DNA from: JAICYJ01 sp963797565
GTDB lineage: Bacteria; Actinomycetota; Thermoleophilia; Gaiellales; JAICJC01
Assembly: GCA_963797565.1 (NCBI GenBank)
Contig: CAWCPM010000010.1
Location: forward strand, 62,001 to 126,000
Reading direction: 5' to 3'
DNA length: 64,000 nt
How positions within the stretch are numbered: position 1 is the first letter of the stretch; every line of letters starts with the position of its first letter. The position numbers were made by a program, and so were the translations under genes. Positions 10,204 through 25,500 of the stretch are shown piece by piece. The notes beneath the pieces are model-generated. The model made no database searches. It was not told the DNA's origin and saw only the letters and a program-made list of their open reading frames with translations.

Positions 10204-11228
10204 TCGACGTCGCCATAGCGGCGCTGGTGGAGCGGCGCGACCTGCTGCCCGAGGAGGCGCACGCGGCCATGATGCAGGTGATGGACGGCGAGGCCACGCC
10301 CGCCCAGATCGCCGGGTTCCTGGTGGGGCTGCGGATGAAGGGCGAGACGGTGGGCGAGATCACCGGCTGCGCCCGCGCGATGCGCGCCCACGTGACCCCG
10401 GCGGTCCCGCAGCACCAGACGCTGGTGGACACGGCCGGCACCGGCGGCGACGGCGCCCACACGTTCAACATCTCGACGTCGGCCGCGCTGGTCGCCGCCG
10501 CGGGCGGCGCGTACGTCGCCAAACACGGCAACAGGGCGGTATCTTCGCGCAGCGGCTCGGCCGACGTTCTGGAGGCGCTGGGCGTGCGCATCGACCTGGC
10601 GCCGACCGACGTGGCCGACTGCATCGACGAGGTCGGCTTCGGCTTCATGTTCGCCCAGGCCCACCATCCCGCCATGCGCCACGCGGGGCCGGTGCGCCAG
10701 CAGCTGGGCGTGCGCACGGTGTTCAACGTGCTGGGGCCGCTGACGAATCCGGCAGGCGCGCAGCGGCAGGTGGTGGGCGTGTACTCGCCGGAGCTGGTGG
10801 AGCCGATCGCGGAGGTGCTGGCCGCGCTCGGCACCGAGCACGCGCTGGTCGCCCACGGTGCCGGCGGTCTGGACGAGCTGACGCCGACCGGCGAGAATCT
10901 GGTAGCCGAGGTGCGGGACGGGCAGGTCGCCGTGACCAGGATCGACCCGCGCGAGTTCGGCGCCGGGCCGGGATCGCCGGAGGATCTGGGCGGCGGCGAC
11001 GCCTCCGCCAACGCCGCCATCATCCGCACGGTGTTCGACGGCGAGACCGGGCCGCGGCGAGACGCCGTGATCCTGAACGCCGGCGCCGCCCTGTACGTCG
11101 CCGGGCTGAGCGAGACCCTGGAGCAGGGCGTGTACGCCGCGCGCGACGCGATCGACGACGGCCGCGCGACCGCCACCCTGGGACGGCTGATCGAGTTCAC
11201 CAACGCCCGGGCAGGGGCGGCGGCATGA
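10200..11228 (+). CDS. trpD: Anthranilate phosphoribosyltransferase
   Basis: 342 residues. It attaches the phosphoribosyl group of PRPP to anthranilate. Motifs: VDTAGTGGDGAHTFNISTSA (PRPP and phosphate binding), AKHGNRAVSSRSGSADVLEALG, FAQAHHPAMRHAGPVRQQLG and FNVLGPLTNPAG. The ATG start overlaps the trpG stop and the stop overlaps the trpC start. All three genes are therefore likely to be translationally coupled. Confidence 0.97.
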
Positions 11229-11953
11229 GCGGCTACCTGGCCCGGATCGGAGGCGACGTCCGCCGCGACGCGCCGGAGCCGACGCGCGGGTTCGCCGAGG
11301 CGCTGGCGGCCGGCCCCTCGGTTGCGGTGGTGGCGGAGGTCAAGCGCCGCTCGCCGTCGCAGGGTGCGATCGCACCGGAGGCGGACATCGCCACCACGGC
11401 GGTGCGCTACGAGACGGGCGGTGCGGCGTGCATGTCGGTGCTGTGCGCCGAGCGCGACTTCGGCGGCTCGCTCGACCACCTGCGGGAGGCCCGCGCGGCG
11501 GTGTCGATCCCGGCCATCGCCAAGGACTTCACGGTCTTTCCCGAGCAGGTTGCCGCCCAGCGGCTGGCGGGCGCCGACGCGATCCTGGTGATCCTGGCGA
11601 TGGTCAGCAACGACGAGGCGCGGCGGCTGATGGAGACGGCGGCGCTGCTCGGCATGGACGCGCTGGTGGAGACGCACTCGCGCGAGGAGATCGATCGCGC
11701 CGTGGCGGTCGGCGCGCGCGTGGTGGGCGTGAACGCCCGTGACCTGGAGACGCTCGAGGTCGACCGCGACCGGCAGCTGGCGCTGCTGTCGTCGCTGCCG
11801 CGCGACGTGATCCGCGTTGCCGAATCGGGCATCGCGGACCGCGGAGACGTGGAGCGGGCCCGCGATGCCGGCGCCGATGCGGTGTTGGTGGGAACGGCGC
11901 TGATGCGCGACCCGCTGCTGCTGGCCGAGTTGGTGGGGGTGCCGCGTGGCTGA
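11225..11953 (+). CDS. trpC: Indole-3-glycerol phosphate synthase
   Basis: 242 residues, slightly short for a family of about 260; the missing part is the N-terminal helix region. It closes the indole ring in the fourth pathway step. Catalytic positions are visible in VAEVKRRSPSQG (Glu and Lys), SVLCAERDFGGS, AIAKDFTVFPEQV (the catalytic Lys) and GVNARDLETLEVD, with phosphate binding at RVAESGI and DAVLVGTALMR. It overlaps trpD and trpF. It is a separate protein, not fused to TrpF. Confidence 0.95.
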   Translation: MSGYLARIGGDVRRDAPEPTRGFAEALAAGPSVAVVAEVKRRSPSQGAIAPEADIATTAVRYETGGAACMSVLCAERDFGGSLDHLREARAAVSIPAIAKDFTVFPEQVAAQRLAGADAILVILAMVSNDEARRLMETAALLGMDALVETHSREEIDRAVAVGARVVGVNARDLETLEVDRDRQLALLSSLPRDVIRVAESGIADRGDVERARDAGADAVLVGTALMRDPLLLAELVGVPRG

Positions 11954-12515
11954 GCCGCTGGTCAAGATCTGCGGGATCACGCGGGCCGAGGACGTCGCGG
12001 CGGCCGTCGAGGCCGGCGCGGACGCGGTCGGGTTCATCATCGTGCCGTCCAGCCAGCGCGGCGTCGAGTTCTCGACCGCATGTCAGCTCGCCGCCGGCGC
12101 CCCGGAGCGGCGTCCGCACCGTCGTCGTCTACGCCGACACCGCCGTCCACCGCCACTCGTGGGACAAGTTCGACCTCGTCCAGGTGTACGGCCGGTTCCG
12201 CCACCCGAACAACCGCACGATCGTCGGCATGCGCGGGGACAAGGACGACGAGCTGCCGGACGAGGTGCCGGTGCTGCTCGACCTGCCCCGCGATTCGACC
12301 CCTGACGAGGAAACGCTGCGCGCGCACTGGCTGCGGGCCGCCGGCGTTCGCGCGCCGGTGATCCTGGCCGGCAGCCTCGATCCGGACAACGTGGCTGAGG
12401 CTGTGCGCACGGCCCGGCCGTGGGCCGTCGACACCGCCCGCGGCGTCGAGAGCTCACCCGGCATCAAGGACCCCGACCGCATGCGCCGCTTCATCCGCAA
12501 CGCAAAGGACGCCAC

Positions 12516-12519
<4 letters not shown>
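11946..12519 (+). CDS. trpF: Phosphoribosylanthranilate isomerase, frame broken by one base
   Basis: About 190 residues after correction. The N-terminal part (VKICGITRAEDVAAAVEAGADAVGF, with the catalytic Cys in KICGIT) is in one frame. The rest, from GVRTVVVYADTAVHRHSWDKFDLVQVYG to DTARGVESSPGIKDPDRM, is in the next frame. Deleting one G near 12104-12105 joins them, and the 574-nt length (3n+1) agrees. The usual VQLHG is VQVYG and the usual DVNSGVE is DTARGVE here, so this is a divergent but recognisable TrpF. It overlaps trpC and trpB, which argues for a functional gene and a sequencing error. Confidence 0.88.
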
Positions 12520-13684
<1,165 letters not shown>

Positions 13685-13688
<4 letters not shown>

Positions 13689-14425
13689 GGATCGAGACGC
13701 CGGCGCTGGTCATCTACCTGATGGCCGACCACGACACGGTCGAGCTGGCGGAGGCGGCGGTGCGGGGCGGCGCCACGGCGCTCGAGATCGGCATCCCCTT
13801 CTCCGACCCGCTGGCCGACGGCCCGACGGTTCAGCGGGCCGGGCAGCGGGCGCTGCGAAACGGGATGACGGCGACGCGGGCGCTGGAGGTGATCGGCGAG
13901 CTGCGGACGCGGATCCCGGTGCCGCTGATCCCGATGACCTACGCGGGGCCGGTGATGGCGTACGGCGAGGAGCGGTTCTGCGCCGACCTGGCCGCGGCCG
14001 GCGCCAACGGCATGATCGTGCCGGACGTGCCGCACGACGAGGCCGGCGACCTGATCGAGGCCTGCCGGCGGAACGGGCTGGACATGGTGCCGATGCTGGC
14101 GCCGACCAGCACCGACGAGCGCATCGAGCTGGCCTGCAGGGGCGCGGGCGGATTCGTGTACCTGGTGTCGGTGGCGGGCATCACCGGGTCGCGGCAGGGG
14201 CTGTCCGACCGGGTGGCGCCGCTGGTCGGGCGTGTGCGCCCGCACACCGAGCTGCCGCTGCTGGTGGGGTTCGGGATCGCCTCGGGGCAGACGGCGCGCG
14301 AGGTGATGGACGCGGGCGCCGACGGCGTCGTCATCGGCAGCAAGGCGATCGAGGTGTCCGAGGCAGGCGGCGCGGCGGGGCTGGAGCGGTTCGTGGCCGA
14401 GGTGGCGACCGCGATCACCAAGTGA
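13685..14425 (+). CDS. trpA: Tryptophan synthase alpha chain
   Basis: 246 residues, about 20 shorter than typical because the N-terminus starts almost directly at the first beta strand (VIYLMADHDT). It releases indole from indole-3-glycerol phosphate and passes it to TrpB. The catalytic Glu and Asp are in LEIGIPFSDPLADGPTVQ, and the loop VYLVSVAGITGSR and GFGIASGQTA phosphate-binding segment are intact. The GTG at 13685 overlaps the trpB stop. It is the last gene of the operon. Confidence 0.96.
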
Positions 14426-14470
14426 CAACTATCAACATGTCCTCAATCGCTACGGTCTAGGCTTTGCGGC

Positions 14471-15145
14471 ATGCGTGTACTCGTTGTTGAGGACGACCAG
14501 CCGCTGGTCCGCATCATGACCAAGTCGCTCGAGTCGAACGGATTCGAGGTGATGTCTGCTTTCGACGGCGAGGACGGCCTGCGCGCGGCTCGGGACGACC
14601 GGCCGGATGCGATCGTGCTCGACCTGCAGCTGCCGCGGCTGAACGGGGTCGACCTGTGCCGGCGACTGCGGTCCGAGGGCAACTCGGTGCCGATCCTGAT
14701 GCTGACGGCGCGCAGCACGGTTCCCGACCGGATCGGCGGCCTGGACGCGGGCGCGGACGACTACCTGGTGAAGCCGTTCTCGCTGGGCGAGCTGGCGGCG
14801 CGGCTGCGGGCGCTGGGCCGGCGCGGCAAGACGACGCCGCAGGTGATCGAGGCTGGGCCGCTGCAGCTGGACACCGGTGCGCGCGAGGCGCGGGTCAACG
14901 GCAGCCCGGTCGAGCTGACCGGCACGGAGTTTGCGCTGCTCGAGTATCTGATGCAGAACGCCGGCCAGGTGCTGTCGCGCGACCAGCTGCGCGAAGAGGT
15001 GTGGGGCGAGGGATTCGAACCGGCGTCAAACGTCGTCGACATCTACGTGCACTACGTTCGCCGGAAGCTGAAGGCGGCCGGGCTCGAGGCCGATCCGATC
15101 CGCACCGTGCGGGGGCTCGGGTATGCATTCCGCCGCGGGGATTGA
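14471..15145 (+). CDS. OmpR/PhoB-family response regulator
   Basis: 224 residues: receiver domain (1-115) with phosphoacceptor Asp in IVLDLQLPRLNG (about residue 52), acidic pair EDD and conserved Lys in VKPFSLGEL, then a winged-helix C-terminal domain (125-222) with TGTEFALLEYLM and VVDIYVHYVRRKL and the terminal TVRGLGYAFR. It probably regulates genes together with the histidine kinase whose start lies inside its 3' end. TAGGCT at 14458-14463 is 7 nt before the ATG, so the transcript may be leaderless. The regulon is unknown. Confidence 0.95.
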   Translation: MRVLVVEDDQPLVRIMTKSLESNGFEVMSAFDGEDGLRAARDDRPDAIVLDLQLPRLNGVDLCRRLRSEGNSVPILMLTARSTVPDRIGGLDAGADDYLVKPFSLGELAARLRALGRRGKTTPQVIEAGPLQLDTGAREARVNGSPVELTGTEFALLEYLMQNAGQVLSRDQLREEVWGEGFEPASNVVDIYVHYVRRKLKAAGLEADPIRTVRGLGYAFRRGD

Positions 15146-16420
15146 AGATCGCCTCTTCACGCCCGCGCGCATCAGGCTGACAGCCTGGTACGTGAGCGTG
15201 CTGGCGGCGGTGCTGATCGTGCTCGGCACCGCGCTGTATCTGGTGGTGCGGGAGCAGCTGCTGAACGGTGTCGACAACGGCGTAAAGCTGATGGCGGCGA
15301 GGGCGACGGAGCAGTGGATCGCCGCCGACACGACCGGCAATGGGCTCAGCGGCGGGCCGTACACGGTCAACATCGTGCCGATCGTCGGGTCGGCATCCGG
15401 CGCCGCAACTCGGGTCAAACCACCGCTCGAGCGATGCATGTGGACATGGCATCGATGGTAGCTGCCTTCAACAACCCCAACGGCACCGACCTGCGCTCAT
15501 CGGGCAGCTCGGGCGATCGTCAGCGCGTCTATTCAGTGCGGGTGACGGCGCAGAGCGGCGGGGTGGCGCTGATCCAGGTGACCCGCTCGACCGAACCCGA
15601 GCACCAGGCGCTCAGCAAGCTGCTGGCGGGGCTGCTGATCGGAGGCGCAGGCGGCCTGGTGCTGGCGGGGGTCGGTGGCTGGTGGCTGGCCGGCAAGTCG
15701 CTGCGGCCGGTGCGGGTCGCGTTTGCCCGGCAGCACGCGTTCGTGTCGGACGCGTCGCACGAGCTGCGCACGCCGCTGGCCGTGATCCGCGCCAACGCGG
15801 AGTTCCTGCAGCAGGAGCAGCCCGAGAACGTCGAGGCGCGCGACATCGTCAGCGAGACCGACCGGCTGTCGGCGCTGGTGGACGCGCTGCTGGCGGTGGC
15901 GCGGGACGACGACCGCGGCGCGAGGGCGCTGCACATGCAGGTCGACCTGGCCGAGGTGGTCGAGGCGACCGTCGCATCGTTCCAGACGGTCACGACCGAC
16001 CACGAGCTGGAGCTCACGCACGCGTCGCCGGACGAGCTGATGGTGATGGGCGACCGCGACCAGCTGCGCCAGGTGCTGGTGATCCTGCTCGACAACGCGG
16101 TGCGATACACGCCCGCCGGCGGGCGCATCCACGTGCAGGCCCGGGCCGACGGCAAGGAGGCGGTGCTGACGGTGCACGACACCGGGATCGGGATCCCCGA
16201 GGAGGCGCTGCCGCGCGTGTTCGAGCGGTTCTACCGCGCCGACGACGCGCGCAACCGCCAGTCGGGCGGGGTCGGGCTGGGCCTGGCGATCGCACGCGAG
16301 CTGGTCACGCGCCACTCCGGGCGGATCTCGGTGACGAGCACCGAGGGCGCCGGCAGCACCTTCACCGTTCGCCTGCCCGCGCGACACCTGACCCGTCACG
16401 AAACGCCCCCGCCGCCGTGA
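15123..16420 (+). CDS. Sensor histidine kinase, frame broken by one missing base
   Basis: About 430 residues. The N-terminal part has one transmembrane helix (AWYVSVLAAVLIVLGTALYLVV) and an extracytoplasmic segment, and reads in the first frame to about 15409. The remainder, including a second helix (LAGLLIGGAGGLVLAGVGGWWLAG), HisKA and HATPase domains, is in the next frame. One missing base near 15408-15410 would join them; 1298 nt is 3n+2. The phosphoacceptor is in SDASHELRTPLAVI, with N box LLDNAVRYTPAGG, G1 HDTGIGIPEE and G2 GGVGLGLAIARELV. The start overlaps the partner regulator by 23 nt. No clear HAMP domain separates helix 2 from HisKA. Confidence 0.88.
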
Positions 16421-16545
16421 CCTCGCCGCGACAACTGGGCGCTGGCTGAGGTGTCAAACCCCGCTTCAGCCGCCGTGGCACTTCGGCACCACCTCGTGAC
16501 ACCGGATTTACACCCGCTCGGCTCTGGCAGCCAAACGGCCGGTCG

Positions 16546-16562
16546 GCGGTGTCAAACACCGC
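16546..16562. repeat. Palindromic GGTGTCAAAC element in the 16421-16640 gap
   Basis: The 220-bp gap between the kinase and the carboxylase holds a perfect seven-base inverted repeat, GCGGTGT-CAA-ACACCGC. An imperfect second copy, GGTGTCAAAC followed by CCCGC, lies about 100 bp upstream at 16450-16464. Between them are further GGCAC/GTGCC-type words. I see no other gene or RNA in the gap. TAGATT at 16626-16631, 9 nt before the next ATG, is a likely -10. Confidence 0.5.
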
Positions 16563-16640
16563 ATCGGGCGGCGTGAGGGGTTCGCGGCAGAGCCGGGACA
16601 CGACTGCGGGAGCCGCGTTGCGGAGTAGATTGCCGGACGG

Positions 16641-18220
<1,580 letters not shown>

Positions 18221-18224
<4 letters not shown>

Positions 18225-18972
18225 CCGAGATCCTGCTGACACGAGACGGCCCGGTCACGACCCTCACCATCAACCGGCCCGAGGTGCGAAACGCGATCGG
18301 CCCGTCGCTGATCGCGCAGCTGACGCAGATGTTCTCGGCGCTGGCCATGGACGACTCCCGGGTGATGGTGCTGACCGGCGCCGGCAGCGCCTTCTCGGCC
18401 GGCGCCGACATCGACTGGATGCGCGCCAGCCGCGACCTGGCGTACGAGCAGAACGTCGGCGACGCGGCCGCCGCCCGCACCATGTTCGAGACGATCGACT
18501 CCTTCCCCAAGCCGGTGATCGCACGCGTGAACGGCCACGCGCTGGGCGGTGGCGTCGGCCTTGTTGCCTGCGCCGACATCGCGATCACCGTGCAGAGCGC
18601 GATGTTCGGGTTCTCCGAGGTGCGTCTGGGCCTGATCCCGGCCATGATCTCCCCCTACGTGCTGCGCGCGATCGGACCCGGACACGCCCGCGCGCTGTTC
18701 ACCAGCGGCCGCCGCTTCGGCGCGGACGAGGCGCTGTCGCTCGGGCTCGTCCACGCCGTCGTCGAGCCGGACGACCTGGACGCCGCGGTGGCCGAGGCCG
18801 CTGCCGACATGCTGCGCGGCGGGCCGGTCGCGATCGCCGAGGCCAAGCGCCTGGTCCGCGACGCCACCGCGCCGCTGGCTCTGCCCGACCTGGCCGAGCG
18901 GCTGGCCGCCGTGCGGGCCGGCCCCGAGGGCCAGGAGGGCCTGACCGCGTTCCTTGAGAAACGGGACCCGGG

Positions 18973-18994
<22 letters not shown>
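18221..18994 (+). CDS. liuC: Enoyl-CoA hydratase family, probable methylglutaconyl-CoA hydratase
   Basis: 257 residues, crotonase fold. The oxyanion hole is visible in SAGADIDWMR and NGHALGGGVGL, and the catalytic Glu in FSEVRLGLIPA. On its own this would only be called enoyl-CoA hydratase or isomerase. Lying between the two methylcrotonyl-CoA carboxylase subunits, it most likely hydrates 3-methylglutaconyl-CoA to HMG-CoA. The GTG start overlaps liuB by four bases and its 3' end overlaps liuD by 22. Confidence 0.88.
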
Positions 18995-20685
<1,691 letters not shown>

Positions 20686-20689
<4 letters not shown>

Positions 20690-21541
20690 CCCCGGCCCGC
20701 GTCACCGTGGTCGAGGTCGGGCCCCGCGACGGCCTCCAGAACGAGGCCGCGATCGTCCCCACCGCCGCCAAGGTGCGGTTCATCGAGATGCTGGCCGCGG
20801 CCGGCCTGCCGGTGGTCGAGGCCACCTCGTTCGTGCACCCGGCCGCGGTGCCGCAGCTGGCCGACGCCGACCAGGTGCTGCCACGCGATCGTCCGCCGAC
20901 CCGGTGTGCGCTACCCGGTGCTGGTGCCGAACATGCGCGGCATGGAGCGCGCGGTGGCCGCCGGAGCCGACGCGGTCGCCGTGTTCACCGCGGCCTCGGA
21001 GGCCTTCGCGCAGGCCAACATCCGCATGACCATCGCCGAGTCGCTGGAGGCATTCGCGCCCGTCCTGGCAACGGCGCGGGCGGCCGGCATGTGGACGCGC
21101 GGCTACGTGTCGACCGCCTTCGGCTGCCCCTACCAGGGCGAGGTCGACCCGGCCGCCGTCGCGGACGTGGCGGTGGCGCTGGCGGAGCTCGGCTGCGACC
21201 AGATCTCGGTCGGCGACACGATCGGGGTGGCCGAGCCGGACGCCGTGGGCCGCGTCCTTTCGCCGCTGCTCGAGCGGCTGCCGGCTGAGCGGCTGGCGCT
21301 GCACCTCCACGACACGCGCGGCCGCGCCATCGACAACGCCGAGGCAGGGCTGCAGCTCGGCATCACCACCTTCGATGCCTCGGCGTCCGGCCTCGGTGGA
21401 TGCCCGTTCGCACCCGGTGCACCCGGCAACCTGGCCACCGAGACGCTGGTGTCATGGCTGCACGGCCTCGGCGTCGAGACCGGCGTGGACGAGCCCGCGC
21501 TGCTCGAGGCGTCCGCCTACATCCGCTCCCAGCTCGCCTAG
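20686..21541 (+). CDS. liuE: Hydroxymethylglutaryl-CoA lyase, frame broken by one base
   Basis: About 284 residues after correction. It cleaves HMG-CoA to acetyl-CoA and acetoacetate, the last step of leucine breakdown. Conserved parts: VEVGPRDGLQNEA (metal and substrate binding Arg-Asp), VEATSFVHP, STAFGCPYQGEVDP, SVGDTIGVAEP, LHLHDTRG (metal His pair) and the catalytic-loop Cys in GLGGCPFAPGAPGN. The first 65 residues and the rest lie in different frames. Removing one C near 20884 yields VLPAIVRRPGVRYPVLVPN, and the total of 856 nt is 3n+1. The GTG start overlaps liuD. Confidence 0.9.
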
Positions 21542-21543
21542 AC

Positions 21544-22011
21544 CTAGCCCTCCGAGATCTTCACGGTCTCCATGCGCACGTCCTCGACGGGGCGGTCGCG
21601 GGCGTCGGTCTCGATCGCCTGGATCGTGTCGACAACGTCCATGCCGCCCGTCACCTGGCCGAACGCCGTGTGCTTGCCGTCTAGCCACGGCGTCGCAGGA
21701 GCGGTCACGATGAAGAACTGGCTGCCGTTGGTGTTGGGGCCGGCGTTGGCCATGGCCAGCGTGCCGCGCACGATCGGGTGGTCGTTGATCTCGTCGTCGA
21801 ACTTGTAGCCCGGGCCGCCGGTGCCGATGCCCTCCGGACAGCCGCCCTGAATCATGAAATCGGGGATCACGCGGTGGAAGACCAGCCCGTCGTAGAAGCC
21901 CTCCCCGGCCAGCTTGGTGAAGTTGGCCACGGTCTTGGGCGCGTCGTCGGAGAACAGCTCCAGCTCGATCGTTCCGTGGTTGGTCTCGATGGTGGCATTG
22001 GTGTTGGCCAT
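21544..22011 (-). CDS. ppiB: Peptidyl-prolyl cis-trans isomerase, cyclophilin type
   Basis: 155 residues, a single cytoplasmic cyclophilin domain that speeds proline isomerisation in folding proteins. Active-site motifs are FHRVIPDFMIQGG (catalytic Arg), MANAGPNTNGSQFFI and LDGKHTAFGQV. The upstream extension of the frame is rejected; the ATG at 22011 gives the family start (MANTNATIETNHGTIELELF). There is no signal peptide. The gene is convergent with liuE and divergent from the DUF805 gene, with TACAGT about 33 nt upstream as a possible -10. Confidence 0.95.
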   Translation of the reverse strand: MANTNATIETNHGTIELELFSDDAPKTVANFTKLAGEGFYDGLVFHRVIPDFMIQGGCPEGIGTGGPGYKFDDEINDHPIVRGTLAMANAGPNTNGSQFFIVTAPATPWLDGKHTAFGQVTGGMDVVDTIQAIETDARDRPVEDVRMETVKISEG

Positions 22012-22080
22012 GTCGGGCTCCAGTGGTCGCGTTGAGGTCCCGCACTGTAGTCCGTCCGACCGGCGCGTCAGGCTGCCGAC

Positions 22081-22550
22081 ATGCACTGGTACACCGATGT
22101 CATCAAGAAGTACGCGGTGTTCAACGGGCGTGCGGCGCGTCCCGAGTTCTGGTGGTTCGCGCTATGCAACGTGATCATCTTCGCCGTGATCTACATCGTG
22201 GTCGGCATCATCGCGGGCCGCAGTACCGGCCAGGCCGTCGGCGACCTCTACTCGCTGGCCGTGCTGCTGCCCACCCTCGGCGTCGGCATCCGCCGCCTGC
22301 ACGACACGAACCGCACCGGCTGGTGGTACCTGCTCGTCTTCATCCCGCTCATCGGCGGGATCGTGCTGATCGTATTCTGGGCAATGGCCGGCGACCCCGG
22401 GCCGAACAACTACGGCCCGAACCCGCAGAACCCGGACCGGACTCGCGCATGCAGTTCGATCCGCAGACCGGCGAGCGCCTGTCCCCGGCACCGCGGTTCG
22501 ATCCGCAGACCGGTCAGCCGCTGGCGCCACCGTCCGACCCGCCCGCCTGA
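22081..22550 (+). CDS. DUF805 membrane protein, frame broken by one missing base
   Basis: About 156 residues after correction. The first 110 are a DUF805 inner-membrane domain with three to four helices (WYTDVIKKYAVFNGRAARPEFWWF, then RRLHDTNRTGWWYLL, typical of the family). Function is unknown. Downstream the frame shifts near 22437-22439. Restoring one base gives a tail with two copies of FDPQTGxxL (FDPQTGERLSPAP, FDPQTGQPLAPP), ending at the TGA at 22548-22550. Without correction the frame runs on to 22614 into the neighbouring gene. The tail repeats are proline-rich and likely to be disordered. Confidence 0.8.
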
Positions 22551-22562
22551 GGTCACCCGCGC

Positions 22563-25500
22563 TCAGCGCGCTGCACAGCGGCCCAGCGCCGGCTCGGCGC
22601 CGATCTGCTCGTAGACGGCGCGGGCCTCCCCCACGCGACCCATCAGCTCCAGACAGCGGGCCTGCTCGAACACGCAGCCGAGCCGTCGGAAACCGGCCTC
22701 GGCCCGGGCCAGCGCCAGCTCGTCACCGGCCAGGCCGCGGGCGCGATCGATCTGGGCAACGGCCCGCGGCAGCTGATCGGTGCCGCTGAGCGCGTCGAGC
22801 GCGGCCAGCGTCTCGTCGAGCTCGTCCCAGCGCCCGAGCGCAGCCTGCGCCTCGGCCGTGATCGCCAGCACCCAGATCCGCGAGAACGGCACCGACGCCA
22901 CCCGCTCGAGGGCGAGCTGCGGCTCGCCGGCTCCGAGCAGCGCCTGCGCGACGATCAGATCGAACTGGGCCGGCACGCGCCCGATCCGCCGCTCGATCGT
23001 GTCGGCCCGCTCGTTCTGGCCGCGCAGCAGGTGCACCGCCGCGGCCACGCCGCCGACCAGGCCCGGCACATTCAGGCGCCGGCCCGGGCCGTCCTGCCGG
23101 AACACCTCCAGGAAGCTGTCGTGCGCGCGCAGCGCGTCGTCCCAGCGATCCCAGTAGAAGTACGCCTCGACGCGCGTGCGCGCCGGATACGCCACCCACC
23201 GGCGGTCGCCGCCGGCCACCAGCTCGTCGGCGAGATCTGCCGCCGCCACGGCTCCGGCGTAGTCGCCCAGCGCGGTGCGGTGGCGGGCCGTGGCCGCGCA
23301 GATATCCATCTGCTCCTCGCGGAACGCGATGCTCCGGATCAGCGACATGCGACGCTCGAAGGCCTCGGACGCCTCGTCGAACCGCCGCAGCGCCACCAGC
23401 AGCGTCGCCCGCGCATCCAGCGCCGCTGAGATCACGAGCGGCCCCGAACGCTCCAGCCGCTCGGCGATCTCGAGCGCCTGGTTGGCCACAGCCAGCGCCT
23501 GCTCCTGAGGCGGATCGGTGTGCTCGAACCGCCACACGACCAGCGCCTTCGCCACCAGCAGCCGGGCCTGCAGCACCGAGGCATCGGCCGACAGCGCATT
23601 TCGCAGGCCGTCCTCGATCTCGGCCTCGATTGCCTCGCGGGTCGGTGCCGCCCGCAGGTGCAGGCCACCCCAGCGGGTGGGCAGGTCGACCCACTTCCAG
23701 GACAGCCGTGCCATGTCGTGCTCGCCCAGGCCGGCTCGGTGACCGTGCTCGAGCGCCTGGCCGTAGGCGTCGAGCGCGTCATCGAGCTGCTCGGCCATCC
23801 AGTAGGCGTCGCCGACGGCCTCGGCCGCCAGCGCGCGGTCGCGCTCGCCGTTGGCCAGCGACTGGGCCAGCCCCGCCTGGCGCAGAGCCAGGCCATGGGC
23901 GTACACCTTGCGTGCCTCCGACGCTGCCCGCAGCAGCATGCGGACGGCATCCGGGCGCGCCTCCGCCGTGCCCAGCGAGACGGCCGACGCGTAGTGGCCG
24001 GCGACGGTCTGCGGCTCGGCGTCGCGGCGGCCCTCGAGCCAGCGGGCCAGCTGCATGTGGATCCTCCCCCGCTCGCTGCGCGGCATCGTCTCGTAGGCGA
24101 CGTCACGGATCAGCACGTGCTTGAAGCCCCAGCCGGAGCCGAGCGCGATCAGCAGGTCGCGACGTGACAGGTTGGCGATCAGCCGCTTGTGCACGCCCTC
24201 CGGATTGACCACCGCCAGCTCCTCTTCGCCGAACGTGCGGCCGATCACCGCCGCCCGCTGCATGAAGCGCTTCTCCTCGACCGGCAGCAGGTCGAGGCGC
24301 GCGGCGATCACGCCCTGCACGGTCAGCGGCATCGCGTCGCCGCCCTCCGCAGCCATCGCCAGCAGCTCCTCGAGGAAGAACGGGTTGCCCCCGGCCAGCT
24401 CGACCGCCTGCCGCGCGTCGTCGTCCTCGGACGGCAGCGCTCCGGCCAGGCGCTGCATCTCGGACTGCTCGATCGCATCCAGCGTGACGACGGTGGCGTT
24501 ACGGATCCCTGAGCCCCAGTCCGGCCGCGCCCGCAGCAGATCGTCCCTGGCCATGCACAGGATCACGAGCGGCCCGCGGACGTCGCCGGTGGCAAGCGAC
24601 TCCACCAGGTCGAGCAGCGCCGGCTCGGCCCAGTGCACGTCCTCGAGCACCACCAGCACCGGCTGCAGACCCGACAGCGAAGTCAGCACCAGCCGCCAGG
24701 CATCGCGGCCGCGGCCCATGTCCTCGAAGTCGTCCTCGGGCGGCGACGGGTCGTCATCACCGGACAGTCCGGCAGTGCGAAGCACATCGTCGATCTCCCG
24801 GTCGCGGCCGTCGCCCAGCAATGCCCGCAGGTGCCCCTCGGCCTGCCTCCGCGCCTGATCGCGCGGCGCGTCGCCGGCGATGTCCGCGGCCCGCAGCAGC
24901 ACATCCGACAGCGGCGCGTAGGGACCGCCCTCGCCGTAGGGAAGGCAGCGCCCCAGCCACACGACCGGAGGCTGCGGCTGCAGCTGCAGCTCGATCACAA
25001 CCTCCTCGGCCAGCCGGCTCTTGCCGATGCCGGGCTCGCCGATCACCGTGATCAGATGCGGACGCCGGTGCTCGACGGCGCGCGACACGAGCGAGGTGAT
25101 CAGCGAGAGCTCGCCGGTGCGTCCCACGAACGGGCCCCGGGAACGGCGCCGCCGGTAGGCGGTGGCGGGCGCGACGCCGGCCACCGCATACGCGACGACC
25201 GGCCCGCCGCGGCCCTTCACGACCAGTGACCGTGGCTGCACGGTGCGAACGATCGGCTCCAGCGCCCGGAAGGTGGGCTCGCCGATCAGCACCTCGCCGG
25301 GCTCGGCGGCCTGCTGCAGCCGTGCGGCCAGGTTCACGATCTCGCCGGTCACCAGGAAGTCGCGGCCGGGCGTGGTGCCTGCGACGACAACGCCCGTGTA
25401 GATGCCGACCCGCAGGTCGCAGTCGACGCCGTGTCGGCGCCCGACGCCGGTCAGGCGCGAGATCATGGTCAGCGCCGCGCGGACGGCCCGCTCCGGGTCG

